Shown one piece after another: positions 42,257 to 50,563 of a stretch of DNA of 64,000 nucleotides. Every line of letters begins with the position of its first letter. The first letter of the stretch is position 1. Below the pieces are notes generated by a model. It was not told the origin of the DNA. It was given only the letters and a program-made list of their open reading frames with translations, and searched no databases. A program made the translations under genes and the position numbers. Origin of the DNA: Nonomuraea fuscirosea (GTDB taxonomy: Bacteria; Actinomycetota; Actinomycetes; Streptosporangiales; Streptosporangiaceae); assembly GCF_003001935.1 (NCBI RefSeq), contig NZ_PVNG01000025.1:162632-226631 (forward strand). Reading direction: 5' to 3'.

Positions 42257-43750
42257 ATGCGCCAGATCGACCCCGATTTCCTGGAGCTGCCGCTGCGGCA
42301 GCTCGCGGACGCCGCCTTGCAACGTGCTCGTGACCTGGGCGCCGAGCACGCCGACTTCCGGCTCGAACGCGTCAGGGCGGAGACGTTGCGCCTCTACGAC
42401 GCCCGGCTCGAAGGCTCGCTCGACGCCGACGACCTCGGCTACGCCGTGCGGGTCGTCAAGGGCGGCACGTGGGGCTTCGCGGCCGGCGTGCTGCTGACGC
42501 CCGAGGCCGCCGCCGGGGTGGCCGAGCAGGCGGTGCGGGTGGCCGAGGTGAGCGCGCCGATCAACCGCGAGCCGGTCGAGCTGGCGCCCGAGCCGGTCCA
42601 CGCCGGCGCGGTGTGGGTGTCGGCGTACGACGTCGACCCGTTCGAGGTGCCCCAGGCCGACAAGGTGAGCCTGCTGGCCGAGTGGTCGGCCGGGCTGCTG
42701 AAGGGCGCCGACCACGTCTCGGCGCGGCTGCTGCAGGTCAAGGAGCAGAAGTTCTACGCCGACACGGCCGGCACGTCGACCACGCAGCAGCGGGTGCGGG
42801 TGCATCCGGCGCTCAACGCGATGAAGGCGTCGGAGAGCGGGTTCGACGACATGTCGACGCTGGCGCCGCCGGTCGGGCGGGGCTACGAATACCTGACCGG
42901 CACCTGGTGGGACTGGCAGGCCGAGCTGGCCAGGCTGCCCGAGCTGCTGGCGGAGAAGCTGGCCGCGCCCTCGGTCGAGGCGGGCGAGTACGACCTGGTG
43001 ATCGACCCGTCCAACCTCTGGCTGACCATCCACGAGTCGATCGGCCACGCCACCGAGCTGGACCGGGCGCTCGGCTACGAGGCGGCCTACGCCGGCACCA
43101 GCTTCGCCACGTTCGACCAGCTCGGCGAGCTCGTCTACGGCTCGCCCGCGATGAACGTGACCGGCGACCGCACCGTCACCCACGGCCTGGCCACGGTCGG
43201 CTACGACGACGAGGGCGTGCAGGGGCAGAGCTTCGACATCGTCAGGGACGGCATCCTGGTGGGCTACCAGCTCGACCGGCGGATGGCGCGGCTGAAGGGG
43301 CTCGGCCGGTCCAACGGGTGCGCGTTCGCCGACTCGCCCGGTCACACGCCGATCCAGCGCATGGCGAACGTGTCGCTGGCGGCGGCGCCCGGCGGGCCCT
43401 CGACCGACGAGCTGATCGCGGGCGTCGATCGGGGCATCTACATCGTCGGCGACAAGAGCTGGTCGATCGACATGCAAAGGTACAACTTCCAGTTCACCGG
43501 GCAACGGGCGTACCGGATCACCGGCGGCCGGCTCGACGGGCAGCTCAAGGACTTCGCCTACCAGGCGACGACCACCGACTTCTGGCAGTCGATGGAGGCG
43601 GTCGGCGGGCCGCAGACGTACGTGCTCGGCGGCGCGTTCAACTGCGGCAAGGGCCAGCCGGGGCAGGTCGCGCCGGTCAGCCACGGCTGCCCGTCGGCGC
43701 TGTTCCGGGGTGTCCGGATCCTCAACACCGTGCAGGAGGGCAACAATTGA
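42257..43750 (+). CDS. tldD: TldD-type metalloprotease subunit
   Basis: A 497-residue member of the TldD/PmbA family, heterodimeric zinc proteases that degrade unfolded peptides and process some ribosomal natural-product precursors. The zinc motif HESIGHATELDRALG (HExxxH) is present, which identifies the catalytic TldD-type subunit. ATG 42257 is preceded at 7 nt by TAGGAT (42244-42249) and no ribosome site, so leaderless expression is likely; GTG 42251 would leave no room for this. The stop overlaps the TTG start of the partner gene. Confidence 0.93.
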   Translation: MRQIDPDFLELPLRQLADAALQRARDLGAEHADFRLERVRAETLRLYDARLEGSLDADDLGYAVRVVKGGTWGFAAGVLLTPEAAAGVAEQAVRVAEVSAPINREPVELAPEPVHAGAVWVSAYDVDPFEVPQADKVSLLAEWSAGLLKGADHVSARLLQVKEQKFYADTAGTSTTQQRVRVHPALNAMKASESGFDDMSTLAPPVGRGYEYLTGTWWDWQAELARLPELLAEKLAAPSVEAGEYDLVIDPSNLWLTIHESIGHATELDRALGYEAAYAGTSFATFDQLGELVYGSPAMNVTGDRTVTHGLATVGYDDEGVQGQSFDIVRDGILVGYQLDRRMARLKGLGRSNGCAFADSPGHTPIQRMANVSLAAAPGGPSTDELIAGVDRGIYIVGDKSWSIDMQRYNFQFTGQRAYRITGGRLDGQLKDFAYQATTTDFWQSMEAVGGPQTYVLGGAFNCGKGQPGQVAPVSHGCPSALFRGVRILNTVQEGNN

Positions 43751-45117
43751 GGCCGCAGGAGATGGTGGAGAGGGCGCTGCGGCTCTCCCGCAACGACGGC
43801 TGCGTGGTGCTGGTGGACGAGGAGTCCACGGCCAACCTGCGCTTCGCGGGCAACACGCTGACCACCAACGGCGTCGCCCGTTCGGCCCGGCTGACCGTGA
43901 TCTCGATCGCGGGGCAGGGCGTGGGGGTGGTGTCGCGGGCGGCCGTACGCGATGAGCAGCTCGCCGGCGTGGTGGCGGCGGCCGACGCGGCGGCGCGCGA
44001 CGCGCGGCCGGCCGAGGACGCGCGCCCGCTGGTCGAGCCGGGCTCCGCCGCGCCGCACTGGGACGAGGAGGTCCGGCCGACCGACATCGGGGTGTTCGAG
44101 GCGTTCGCGCCCGCGCTCGGCGACGCGTTCGCGGCGGCCGAGTCGGGCGGCAGGAAGCTGTACGGGTTCGCCGAGCACTCGCTGACCTCGACGTTCCTCG
44201 GCACGTCCACCGGCGTGCGGCTGCGGCACGACCAGCCGACCGGCCGGCTGGAGCTCAACGCGAAGTCCGGCGACCTCAAGCGCTCGGCGTGGGCCGGCGT
44301 GTCCACCCCCGACTTCACCGACGTCGACGTCTCCGCGCTCGGCGACGGGCTGGCGCAGCGGCTGCAGTGGGCCAAGAACCGGGTGGACCTGCCCGCGGGC
44401 CGCTATGAGACGCTGCTGCCGCCGAGTGCGGTGGCCGACCTGATGATCTACCTGTACTGGTCGGCGGAGGCCAGGGACGCGCTCGACGGGCGCTCGGTGT
44501 TCGCCAAGCCCGGCGGGGGCACCCGGGTGGGCGAGGAACTGGGCGCGCTGCCGGTCTCGCTGTCGAGCGATCCCGGGGCCGAGGGCGTCTCGTGCGCGCC
44601 GTTCGTGACCGCGCACGCCTCCAGCAGGGGCAACTCGGTGTTCGACAACGGGCTGCCGCTGGGACCGACCGACTGGATCAAGGAAGGGCGGCTGGAGGCG
44701 CTGCAGCAGACGCGTTACTCGGCCGAGCTGAGCGGGCTGCCGGTGACGCCCGGGATCGACAACCTGATCATGTCGGCGCCCGGCGACGGGCGCTCGCTGG
44801 AGGAGATGATCGCCTCCACCCGGCGCGGGCTGCTGCTCACCTGCCTGTGGTACATCCGCCAGGTCGATCCGCAGACGCTGCTGGTGACCGGGCTGACCCG
44901 CGACGGCGTCTACCTGGTCGAGCACGGTGAGGTCGTGGGCGAGGTGAACAACTTCCGCTTCAACGAGAGCCCGGTCGACCTGCTGGGGCGGCTGACGGAG
45001 GTGGGGGCGAGCGGGCGCACGCTGCCGCGCGAGTGGAACGACTACTTCCAGCGGACGATCATGCCGGCGGTGCGGGTGCCCGACTTCAACATGTCCACGG
45101 TGAGCCAGGCCAGCTGA
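43747..45117 (+). CDS. TldE/PmbA-type partner subunit
   Basis: A 456-residue TldD/PmbA-family protein without the HExxxH motif, matching the non-catalytic TldE partner. It has the family segments CAPFVTAHASSRGNSVFDNG, VTPGIDNLIMSAPG and GVYLVEHGEVVGEVNNFRFN. The start is TTG 43747 within TTGA, overlapping the tldD stop; AGGAGGG lies 6 nt upstream, which makes this TTG more likely than ATG 43762. Coupled translation fits formation of a TldD-TldE heterodimer. No RiPP precursor gene is evident nearby, so a housekeeping role is more likely. Confidence 0.92.
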   Translation: MRPQEMVERALRLSRNDGCVVLVDEESTANLRFAGNTLTTNGVARSARLTVISIAGQGVGVVSRAAVRDEQLAGVVAAADAAARDARPAEDARPLVEPGSAAPHWDEEVRPTDIGVFEAFAPALGDAFAAAESGGRKLYGFAEHSLTSTFLGTSTGVRLRHDQPTGRLELNAKSGDLKRSAWAGVSTPDFTDVDVSALGDGLAQRLQWAKNRVDLPAGRYETLLPPSAVADLMIYLYWSAEARDALDGRSVFAKPGGGTRVGEELGALPVSLSSDPGAEGVSCAPFVTAHASSRGNSVFDNGLPLGPTDWIKEGRLEALQQTRYSAELSGLPVTPGIDNLIMSAPGDGRSLEEMIASTRRGLLLTCLWYIRQVDPQTLLVTGLTRDGVYLVEHGEVVGEVNNFRFNESPVDLLGRLTEVGASGRTLPREWNDYFQRTIMPAVRVPDFNMSTVSQAS

Positions 45118-45225
45118 CCCGCTCCCGGGGATCTCCGCACGCGCGGGCGGTCCCCTGGCGCGCCCGGTGCGGCTCGGCGGCTCGGCGCTTCCACGCGCGC
45201 CGGCCGGCCTGGCGTATCGGCGCGG

Positions 45226-45783
45226 TCAGCGGGGGCCGAGGAGGGCGGCCAGGGCGTGGCTGAGGGCTTCGCCGAGCGTCTTGGCGCACGTCGCGTAGCC
45301 CTCCGGCGGGCCGCCGTACGGGTCGTAGACCTCGGGGGCGGGACGCGCGTCGCGGCGTTCGGCGGCGGACTCGACGATCGCCCGCGCCCGTTCGGTCGTG
45401 TCGGAGCGGTAGCGCCGCTGGCTCGCCCCCGCCGCGAGCGCGGCGAACTCCGGCAGCGTGAACGTCCTGCGCGCCGCCGCCGCGTCGAGGCCGACCGCGG
45501 TGGCTCGGTGCGCGTTCTCCATGGTCAGCAGCAGATCTGCCGAGCTGACCAGGGCGGGCTCCAGCAGCCTGGCCCGGTGCGCGCGGCCGTCGAGGCCGAG
45601 CCGGTCGAGGGCGGCGACGGCGTGCGGGGCCATCGGATGGCCGACGAGCGCGCGCACCCCCGCGCTGCTCGTGGCCACGGGCAGGGACGCGGAATGGAGC
45701 ATCGCCCGTGCGATCACCTCCGCCATGGCGGAACGGCAGATGTTGGCCGTGCACACCAGCAGGATGCGGAACTCACTGCTCAC
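45226..45783 (-). CDS. Low-molecular-weight protein-tyrosine phosphatase
   Basis: A 185-residue phosphatase. The signature loop is LLVCTANICRSAMAE (C-x5-R-S) near the N-terminus and the general acid Asp is in EVYDPYGGPPEGY. Length is somewhat above the usual ~160 residues, owing to an insertion around DTTERARAIVESAAERRD. GTG 45783 is placed 7 nt after TAGATT (minus strand, 45791-45796), again a leaderless arrangement. No partner tyrosine kinase is adjacent. Confidence 0.9.
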   Translation of the reverse strand: MSSEFRILLVCTANICRSAMAEVIARAMLHSASLPVATSSAGVRALVGHPMAPHAVAALDRLGLDGRAHRARLLEPALVSSADLLLTMENAHRATAVGLDAAAARRTFTLPEFAALAAGASQRRYRSDTTERARAIVESAAERRDARPAPEVYDPYGGPPEGYATCAKTLGEALSHALAALLGPR

Positions 45784-45842
45784 GAGCGTCAATCTAACGG
45801 CTCGGGAGCGCCCGCGGGCGGCGGTTTCGCGCGAGCGGGCCC

Positions 45843-45937
45843 ACGGGCCGGCGGAGAGGCGCCACCGGCCCGTCAGAGGCAGGCGTGGGACCGGCGCCGG
45901 CCCATCACGGGCCGGCGGCGAGGCTGTGCCGGCCCGT
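45843..45937. terminator. Duplicated hairpin downstream of the dodecin gene
   Basis: Two hairpins with identical 9-bp arms (ACGGGCCGG ... CCGGCCCGT) occur at 45843-45873 and 45907-45937, 64 bp apart, differing in loop sequence. They follow the dodecin stop (45954) on the minus strand and precede the phosphatase promoter, so they look like a tandemly duplicated terminator. Confidence 0.6.
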
Positions 45938-45953
45938 CAGCGGGGGGCCGGGG

Positions 45954-46166
45954 TCAGGAGTCCTCCAGGCGGAAGCCGACCTTCATGCCGACCTGGAAGT
46001 GCGCGACCTCTCCCGCGTCCAGGTGACCCCGGATCTCGGTCACCTCGAACCAGTCGAGGTGCCGCAGGGTCTCGGAGGCCCTCCGCAGGCCGTTGCGGAT
46101 GGCCTGGTCGACGCTCTCCCCCGAGGTGCCGACGATCTCGGTGACGCGGTACGTACGATCCGTCAT
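45954..46166 (-). CDS. Dodecin family flavin-binding protein
   Basis: A 70-residue dodecin. TYRVTEIVGTSGESVDQAIR and a C-terminal VAHFQVGMKVGFRLE are typical; the central tryptophan in LRHLDWFEVTEIRG stacks on the isoalloxazine ring in the family. Dodecins form dodecameric shells storing flavin or CoA. A strong ribosome site (AAGGAGG) precedes ATG 46166. It is divergent from the DUF3099 gene. Confidence 0.95.
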   Translation of the reverse strand: MTDRTYRVTEIVGTSGESVDQAIRNGLRRASETLRHLDWFEVTEIRGHLDAGEVAHFQVGMKVGFRLEDS

Positions 46167-46264
46167 CTCACATCCTCCTTACTCGAAGGCCATGATCGCA
46201 TGACCCCTGCCCCGGGGCCGGGCTGCCGTGCCCGGCACGACCCTCGGGGGATACCGTGGAAGAC

Positions 46265-46579
46265 ATGAAGGGGTGGCGCAGGAAAGCAGATGTGCACCAG
46301 GTCACCGATGCCAAGCCGTCGCTCACGGCCGACATCCGCAGGCGTGAGATCAGCTATCTGATCAAGATGGGGATCCGCACGATCTGCCTGATCCTGGCGG
46401 TCGTGGTGCCGGTGCCGTGGCCGTACCGGCTGCTGTTCATCGCGGCTGCGGTCTTTTTGCCATACATAGCGGTAATCGGGGCCAATGAGAGGGGTCAGGC
46501 AGGCCCGCCGCCTACCTTTCAGTCCCCCGAAGCTAACCAAACCGAGATACCGCTGCATCGACGCGAGATCGGGTCGTGA
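46265..46579 (+). CDS. DUF3099 membrane protein
   Basis: A 104-residue protein with two hydrophobic helices (TICLILAVVVPVPWPYRLLF, then IAAAVFLPYIAVIGAN) after a basic/polar N-terminus (VHQVTDAKPSLTADIRRREI). This matches DUF3099, a small actinobacterial membrane family without known function. TACCGT (46252-46257) lies 7 nt before ATG 46265, supporting a leaderless start there; GTG 46256 overlaps the -10 and is unlikely. Confidence 0.88.
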   Translation: MKGWRRKADVHQVTDAKPSLTADIRRREISYLIKMGIRTICLILAVVVPVPWPYRLLFIAAAVFLPYIAVIGANERGQAGPPPTFQSPEANQTEIPLHRREIGS

Positions 46580-46626
46580 CTAAGTCTTGACGCATCCCAT
46601 GGGTTGTAGGTGTACGCTTTAGCCAT

Positions 46627-46740
46627 AGCGCTCCGGTCCCCCGTCGGAGTGCTGGTGCCGGCGTTCCGGGCCCCCGTCGGAACGCCGATGAAGCGACGCC
46701 GGGTGGTTTGCCCCCGTAACCACCCGGCGTCGCCCTTTTC
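46627..46740 (+). ncRNA. Three-hairpin RNA with identical C-rich loops (6C-like RNA)
   Basis: Three consecutive stems each present a 9-nt loop ending CCCCCGT. Hairpin 1 is 46627-46653 (9-bp stem with one G-U, loop GTCCCCCGT), hairpin 2 is 46659-46687 (10 bp, loop GGCCCCCGT) and hairpin 3 is 46693-46733 (16 bp perfect, loop TGCCCCCGT). The last is followed by CCTTTTC and should also terminate transcription. TTGACG (46587-46592) and TACGCT (46613-46618) are possible promoter elements, though spaced 20 bp. The 6C RNA of actinobacteria is defined by C-rich loops on two hairpins; membership here is inferred. There is no open frame with coding features. Confidence 0.75.
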
Positions 46741-46813
46741 TCGGCAAGTGATTTGATCAGTGCGCGCCGTGACCGCTCTTCGGTAGGGCTACTTTCCCGA
46801 AATCGTTTACACG

Positions 46814-46856
46814 GGCTCCCGCCTCGTTATTCACAGGAAATCTTCAGGCGGGAGCC
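46814..46856. terminator. Hairpin downstream of the DUF6457 gene
   Basis: GGCTCCCGCCT (46814-46824) pairs perfectly with 46846-46856 across a 21-nt loop. It lies 30 bp past the DUF6457 stop on the minus strand, in the convergent gap with the ncRNA. No gene lies between 46741 and 46885. Confidence 0.55.
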
Positions 46857-46885
46857 GAGCCTGACTTCAAGAGTTCGTTCGAGTG

Positions 46886-47143
46886 TCAGTCATCTGTCAG
46901 CTTCGCGCCGCTGTCGCACTCCCAGTTCTTCGCCAATGTGATCAGTCTGGCCACGGCGTCCTCGGAAGCGGTGCCCGACCCCTGGGCCAGACCGAGCAGA
47001 TACGCCGTCAGCGGCGCGGCCGGGCGGGCGACGCCGTGGGCGACCTCCTTGGTCAGGTCGAGGATCCGGTCGCGGTCCACGCGGGCCGGGTCGATGCCCA
47101 GCTCCTCGCAGGCCAGGGCGGTCCATTCGTTGAGCACGTGCAT
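46886..47143 (-). CDS. DUF6457 small protein
   Basis: An 85-residue acidic helical protein beginning MHVLNEWTALACEELGIDPA, with ILDLTKEVAHGVARPAAPLT and AYLLGLAQG. This matches DUF6457, a small domain often found next to or fused with molybdenum-cofactor proteins such as MobA. Its position downstream of moaA on the same strand fits. A ribosome site (AAGGAGG) 6 nt before ATG 47143 decides the start over an upstream in-frame ATG. Confidence 0.82.
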   Translation of the reverse strand: MHVLNEWTALACEELGIDPARVDRDRILDLTKEVAHGVARPAAPLTAYLLGLAQGSGTASEDAVARLITLAKNWECDSGAKLTDD

Positions 47144-47327
47144 GTGAGCCTCCTTCAGGTGCTCCCCATTGTGTCGCACAGGTGAGCGATCCTCATGCGC
47201 CGCGGCCAGGGCCTGTCGCCCTGGCGCGTCGAGGTTCCTGGAGGCGGTCGGCGGGTGCCGGTTGCCGGGTTGCCGGTCACCGGATGGAGGTGCGGCGATC
47301 GGCGGTTGCCGGGTGGCGGTCGCCGGG
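47144..47327. other. Gap between moaA and DUF6457 with short repeats
   Basis: The 184-bp gap contains several copies of GGTTGCCGGGT-like sequence (for example near 47260 and 47303) and ends at the DUF6457 ribosome site. I see no gene in it. Confidence 0.5.
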
Positions 47328-48317
47328 TCAGCCGCCGATGGCGGACATCGGCCTGGAGGGCTGGAGGAACGACGGGTCGTCGATGCCGTGGCCCGCGCGC
47401 TTGCGTGACACGGCCACCAGCCAGCGCTCGGCCAGCTCCTCGTCCGAGGCGCCCGCCCGCATCGGGGTCTTCAGGTCCGACTCCTCGGTGGCGAACAGGC
47501 AGTTGCGCACCTGGCCGTCGGCGGTGAGCCTGACCCGGTCGCAGGCCCCGCAGAACGGCCGCGTCACCGAGCCGATCACCCCGACCCTGGCCGGGCCCCC
47601 GTCGATGAGGAAGCGTTCGGCCGGGGCGCTGCCGCGCTCCTCGAGGTCGTCGGGCGTGAGGTCGAAGGAGCCGGACAGCAGTTGCAGGATCTCGTCGGCG
47701 GTCACCATGCCCTCGCGGCTCCAGCCGTGCTGGGCGTCGAGCGGCATCTGCTCGATGAAGCGCAGCTCGTACCCCTGCTCGACGCACCAGCGCAGCAGCG
47801 GGGCGGCCTCGTGGTCGTTGACGCCGCGCATGAGGACGGCGTTGACCTTGACCGGCCGCAGGCCGGCTCCGTCTGCGGCGGCCAGCCCGGCGATCACGTC
47901 GGCGTGCCGGTCGCGGTGGGCCAGACGCTTGAACGTGGCCGCGTCGAGCGTGTCGAGGGAGACGTTGACCCGGTCGAGCCCGGCGGCGGCCAGCGGCTCG
48001 GCGAGCCGGGCCAGGCCGATGCCGTTGGTGGTCAGCGAGACCTGCGGCCTGGGGGTCAGCGCGGTGGTGCGGCCGACGATGTCGACCAGCTCGCGGCGCA
48101 GGAGGGGCTCGCCGCCGGTGTAACGCACCTCCGTGATGCCGAGCCGCTCGACGCCGATCGTCACCAGGCGGACGATCTCCCCGGCGGTCAGGAGCTGGGC
48201 GTTCGGGAGCCAGTCGAGCCCTTCCGGCGGCATGCAGTACGTACAGCGCAGATTGCACTTGTCCGTGAGGGACACCCGAAGATCCGTCGCCACCCGTCCG
48301 AACGAGTCTCGCAACAT
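47328..48317 (-). CDS. moaA: GTP 3',8-cyclase, molybdenum cofactor synthesis
   Basis: A 329-residue radical-SAM enzyme catalysing the first step of molybdopterin synthesis with MoaC. The radical-SAM cluster motif is CNLRCTYCMPPEG (CxxxCxxC). The C-terminal second cluster uses FCGACDRVRLTADGQVRNCL (CxxC...C). The protein ends in the conserved double glycine (MSAIGG). A strong AGGAGGTGA site precedes ATG 48317. It is separated from other moa genes here; only DUF6457 follows. No molybdenum-cofactor riboswitch fold was recognised in the 140 bp upstream. Confidence 0.96.
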   Translation of the reverse strand: MLRDSFGRVATDLRVSLTDKCNLRCTYCMPPEGLDWLPNAQLLTAGEIVRLVTIGVERLGITEVRYTGGEPLLRRELVDIVGRTTALTPRPQVSLTTNGIGLARLAEPLAAAGLDRVNVSLDTLDAATFKRLAHRDRHADVIAGLAAADGAGLRPVKVNAVLMRGVNDHEAAPLLRWCVEQGYELRFIEQMPLDAQHGWSREGMVTADEILQLLSGSFDLTPDDLEERGSAPAERFLIDGGPARVGVIGSVTRPFCGACDRVRLTADGQVRNCLFATEESDLKTPMRAGASDEELAERWLVAVSRKRAGHGIDDPSFLQPSRPMSAIGG

Positions 48318-48457
48318 GGGGCGTCACCTCCTGTTCGTATCGCCAGAGGGCCAGACTACGGCGCGCGGTGACCTGCCCTCAAAATCCGCCACTTCAACAC
48401 ATTCTTCCCTAGATCGATTCCTTCCTCACGTCGGCGTGGCATGTGGGCCGGGCGGTT

Positions 48458-48826
48458 TCACGGGGTGGAGGCGTGCCAGGCGTCGCGGGCGTCCATCAGT
48501 TCGGCCAGGTGCCTGCGCGACCACTCGCAGCCGGCGTTCATCGGTTCGAGCAGGCTGCGGCCCAGGTCGGTGAGCTCATAGACGACGCGGGGCGGGATCT
48601 CGTCGTACGCGGTGCGGGTGAGCAGGCCGTCGCGTTCCATGGCGCGCAGCGACTCCGTGAGCACCTTCGGGGTGATGGTGCGCAGGGGCGTCTGGAGTTC
48701 GGTGAAGCGCCTCGGGCCCTGCTCCAGGCAGCGGATGATCTTCGCGGTCCACTTGTCGCCGACGCGGAACGGCCCCGCGGCCGGTGGGCAGCCGGTGAAC
48801 ATGTCCGGATCCAGAGGCTCTCGCAT
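48458..48826 (-). CDS. HxlR-family transcriptional regulator
   Basis: A 122-residue winged-helix protein. FRVGDKWTAKIIRCLEQGPR is the family signature, followed by RFTELQTPLRTITPKVLTES and a wing with VYELTDLGRSLLEPM. A cysteine in FTGCPPAAG near the N-terminus could sense redox or electrophiles as in related MarR/HxlR proteins. ATG 48826 is 6 nt after TACGAT (48833-48838, minus strand), consistent with leaderless expression. It is divergent from the NAD(P)-binding oxidoreductase, with a palindrome between them, the usual arrangement for autoregulation and control of the neighbour. Confidence 0.9.
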   Translation of the reverse strand: MREPLDPDMFTGCPPAAGPFRVGDKWTAKIIRCLEQGPRRFTELQTPLRTITPKVLTESLRAMERDGLLTRTAYDEIPPRVVYELTDLGRSLLEPMNAGCEWSRRHLAELMDARDAWHASTP

Positions 48827-48843
48827 GGCGTCATCGTAGGTAA

Positions 48844-48859
48844 CTATCGTTGCGGATAG
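48844..48859. promoter_or_regulatory. Probable HxlR operator
   Basis: CTATC-GTTGCG-GATAG, in the 120-bp divergent region between the HxlR gene and the oxidoreductase, directly upstream of the regulator's -10 element. Confidence 0.5.
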
Positions 48860-48946
48860 CGACACCTCCCCCTTTACCGTCTGCGAAGGCGTCCGGGCGG
48901 TCCGGCCGCCGATCGGGAACGAGCAGAGCGGACGGAGCATGCGCGC

Positions 48947-49684
48947 ATGAGCAGGATCGTGGTGTTCGGGGCCGGCGGTCGCGCCGGGGTGAAGGTGGCC
49001 GCGGAGGCGGCAGGACGCGGGCACGAGGTGACGGCCGTGGTACGCGACCCGGCGGCCCATCCGGAGCTGGGCGGCGACCAGGGACACGAGGTCGGCCAGG
49101 GGCTCGGTGGTGACCGGAGATCCGGTGGAGACCCAGGGCCCGGTGGTGATCGGGGATCGGGAGGCGGCCGGGTCAAGGTGGTCGCCGGGGATGTCACCGA
49201 TGCCGGGAGTGTGGCGGAGGTGGCGGCGGGGCACGACGTGGCGGTTCAGGTGGCGGCGCGGCTGGACGTGCCGGCGGAGGAGTTCTACGGGGCGGCCTCG
49301 CGGGCCCTGGTGGACGGGCTGGCGCGGGCGGGGGTGAGCCGGCTGGTGGCGCTGGGCATCGGCAGCGTGCTGGAGGTCTCGCCCGGGGTCCGGCTGATGG
49401 ACACGCCCGGCTTCCCTGCGGAGGCCAGGGCGTTCTCGCTGGGGCACGTCGCGCAGCTCGACGTGCTGGAGGGGTCGGCGCTCGACTGGGTGGTGATCGC
49501 GCCGCCGCCGGTGTTCCTCGACGGCGAGGCGTCGAGGACCGGGCGCTACCGGTTCGGCGACGGGCGGGTGCCGGAGGCCGTGGAGGGCGAGCCGGTGTTC
49601 TCGTACGCGGATCTGGCGGTGGCGCTGGTGGACGAGGCCACCCGGCCGGAACACCACCGGGTCCAGGTCGCCGTCTCCTACTGA
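48947..49684 (+). CDS. NAD(P)-binding oxidoreductase (NmrA/atypical SDR) with Gly/Asp-rich insertion
   Basis: A 245-residue Rossmann protein. IVVFGAGGRAGVKVAAEAAG binds the dinucleotide and VVAGDVTDAGSVAEVAAGHD is the expected beta-3/loop. Between beta-2 (VTAVVRDP) and beta-3 is a low-complexity insertion of ~35 residues rich in Gly/Asp (GGDRRSGGDPGPGGDRGSGG) encoded by short DNA repeats. The C-terminal half has ALDWVVIAPPPVFLDGEA. It probably reduces quinones, flavins or aldehydes under control of the divergent HxlR protein. The ribosome site is weak. Confidence 0.87.
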   Translation: MSRIVVFGAGGRAGVKVAAEAAGRGHEVTAVVRDPAAHPELGGDQGHEVGQGLGGDRRSGGDPGPGGDRGSGGGRVKVVAGDVTDAGSVAEVAAGHDVAVQVAARLDVPAEEFYGAASRALVDGLARAGVSRLVALGIGSVLEVSPGVRLMDTPGFPAEARAFSLGHVAQLDVLEGSALDWVVIAPPPVFLDGEASRTGRYRFGDGRVPEAVEGEPVFSYADLAVALVDEATRPEHHRVQVAVSY

Positions 49685-49910
49685 GACCGTCTCCTACTGG
49701 GACCGGCCCGGCGGCACCCGCCCGCCGGACAGGCCACGACCGCGTGGGCACGCGGAAGCCCACTCTTCCGACGGGCGGTGAGCACGCGGGGACGCGGAAA
49801 CCTGCCGGGTGGAGACGCGGCGCGGTGGATACGGCGAACGCGGGCCGGTGGATACGGCGAACGCCCGGCCGGGATGGCCGGGCGTTCGCGGGTCGCATGG
49901 GCTGCCGTGA
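49685..49910. other. Convergent gap with repeats and a strong terminator
   Basis: No gene is visible. The segment begins with a partial duplication of the oxidoreductase 3' end (GTCTCCTACTG at 49670s and again at 49687). It includes two copies of GGTGGATACGGCGAACGC (near 49825 and 49847) and ends with the terminator at 49857-49889. Confidence 0.55.
49857..49889. terminator. Strong hairpin downstream of the small secreted-protein gene
   Basis: GCGAACGCCCGGCC pairs perfectly with GGCCGGGCGTTCGC (14 bp) across the 5-nt loop GGGAT, 22 bp past the stop of the gene at 49911 on the minus strand. Confidence 0.75.
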
Positions 49911-50408
49911 CTAGTGGCGGCGGCCGAGGACCTTCAGGTAGTCCGTGCCCTCGGAGGGGGCGAGGTGCCTGCTGCCCTCGAAGATCGCACGCCACGTGCC
50001 CGACGAACGGGCCCGCACCTTGATCCCGAAGTAGCCCTTGCCGCTGGTGCGGATCGTGTCCACGTGCTCCCAGCGGCCGCTGCCGTTCGGCTGGAAGAGG
50101 ATGACGATCCGCTTGTAGGCCAGGCGGTGCCAGGTCTCCTGCTTCTTGCAGCGGTCGGCGTGGATCACCGACACGAAGCCGCTGATGTAGTCCTCTTCGC
50201 ACCGCACGGAGAGCTTGCCCGCGACGGTGATGGGACGGCCACGCCAGGCGGGCTCAGGGTTGACGTCGAGCGAGAGGCTGGTCTCGCCGCCCGCGACATC
50301 GGGGTCCAGGCGGCCAGGGTCGTCCGCGAACGCCGGCGAGGCGGCGGTGGCCACCATCGTCGCGCCCACGGCAGCTGCCGCCAGGCCGGCGGCTAGACGT
50401 CGCATCAT
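49911..50408 (-). CDS. Small secreted hypothetical protein with a beta-sandwich-like domain
   Basis: A 165-residue exported protein. MMRRLAAGLAAAAVGATMVA starts a signal peptide with a probable cleavage after AFA-DD. The mature part has two cysteines (VRCEEDYISG and HADRCKKQE) likely to pair, and a C-terminal segment GRWEHVDTIRTSGKGYFGIK ... GTWRAIFEGSRHLAPS. That segment resembles the C-terminus of the large secreted protein encoded next to it. ATG 50408 (or 50405) follows AAGGAA; a GTG at 50444 is less likely because it would precede the signal peptide with polar residues. Confidence 0.8.
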   Translation of the reverse strand: MMRRLAAGLAAAAVGATMVATAASPAFADDPGRLDPDVAGGETSLSLDVNPEPAWRGRPITVAGKLSVRCEEDYISGFVSVIHADRCKKQETWHRLAYKRIVILFQPNGSGRWEHVDTIRTSGKGYFGIKVRARSSGTWRAIFEGSRHLAPSEGTDYLKVLGRRH

Positions 50409-50563
50409 CAAAATCGAAATTCCTTCCCCGTCTGAAAAACGCACCCCAAGCGGGGCACATCAACGCCATTGACGCGTAAGGGTAAGGAAAAGTTGCGGTA
50501 AAGCCGATCACGATTCCGCAACGGCGAGTGCGGCGAGGTTTAGCCTGGCGACTGCTTTATGAC

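Noticed and set aside
42257..45117. Natural-product (RiPP) role for the TldD/TldE pair
   Set aside because: No precursor peptide, radical-SAM, cyclodehydratase or export gene is adjacent, and the pair stands among housekeeping genes.
48318..48457. Molybdenum-cofactor riboswitch upstream of moaA
   Set aside because: The 140-bp gap has a good ribosome site but no multi-stem structure that I could recognise.
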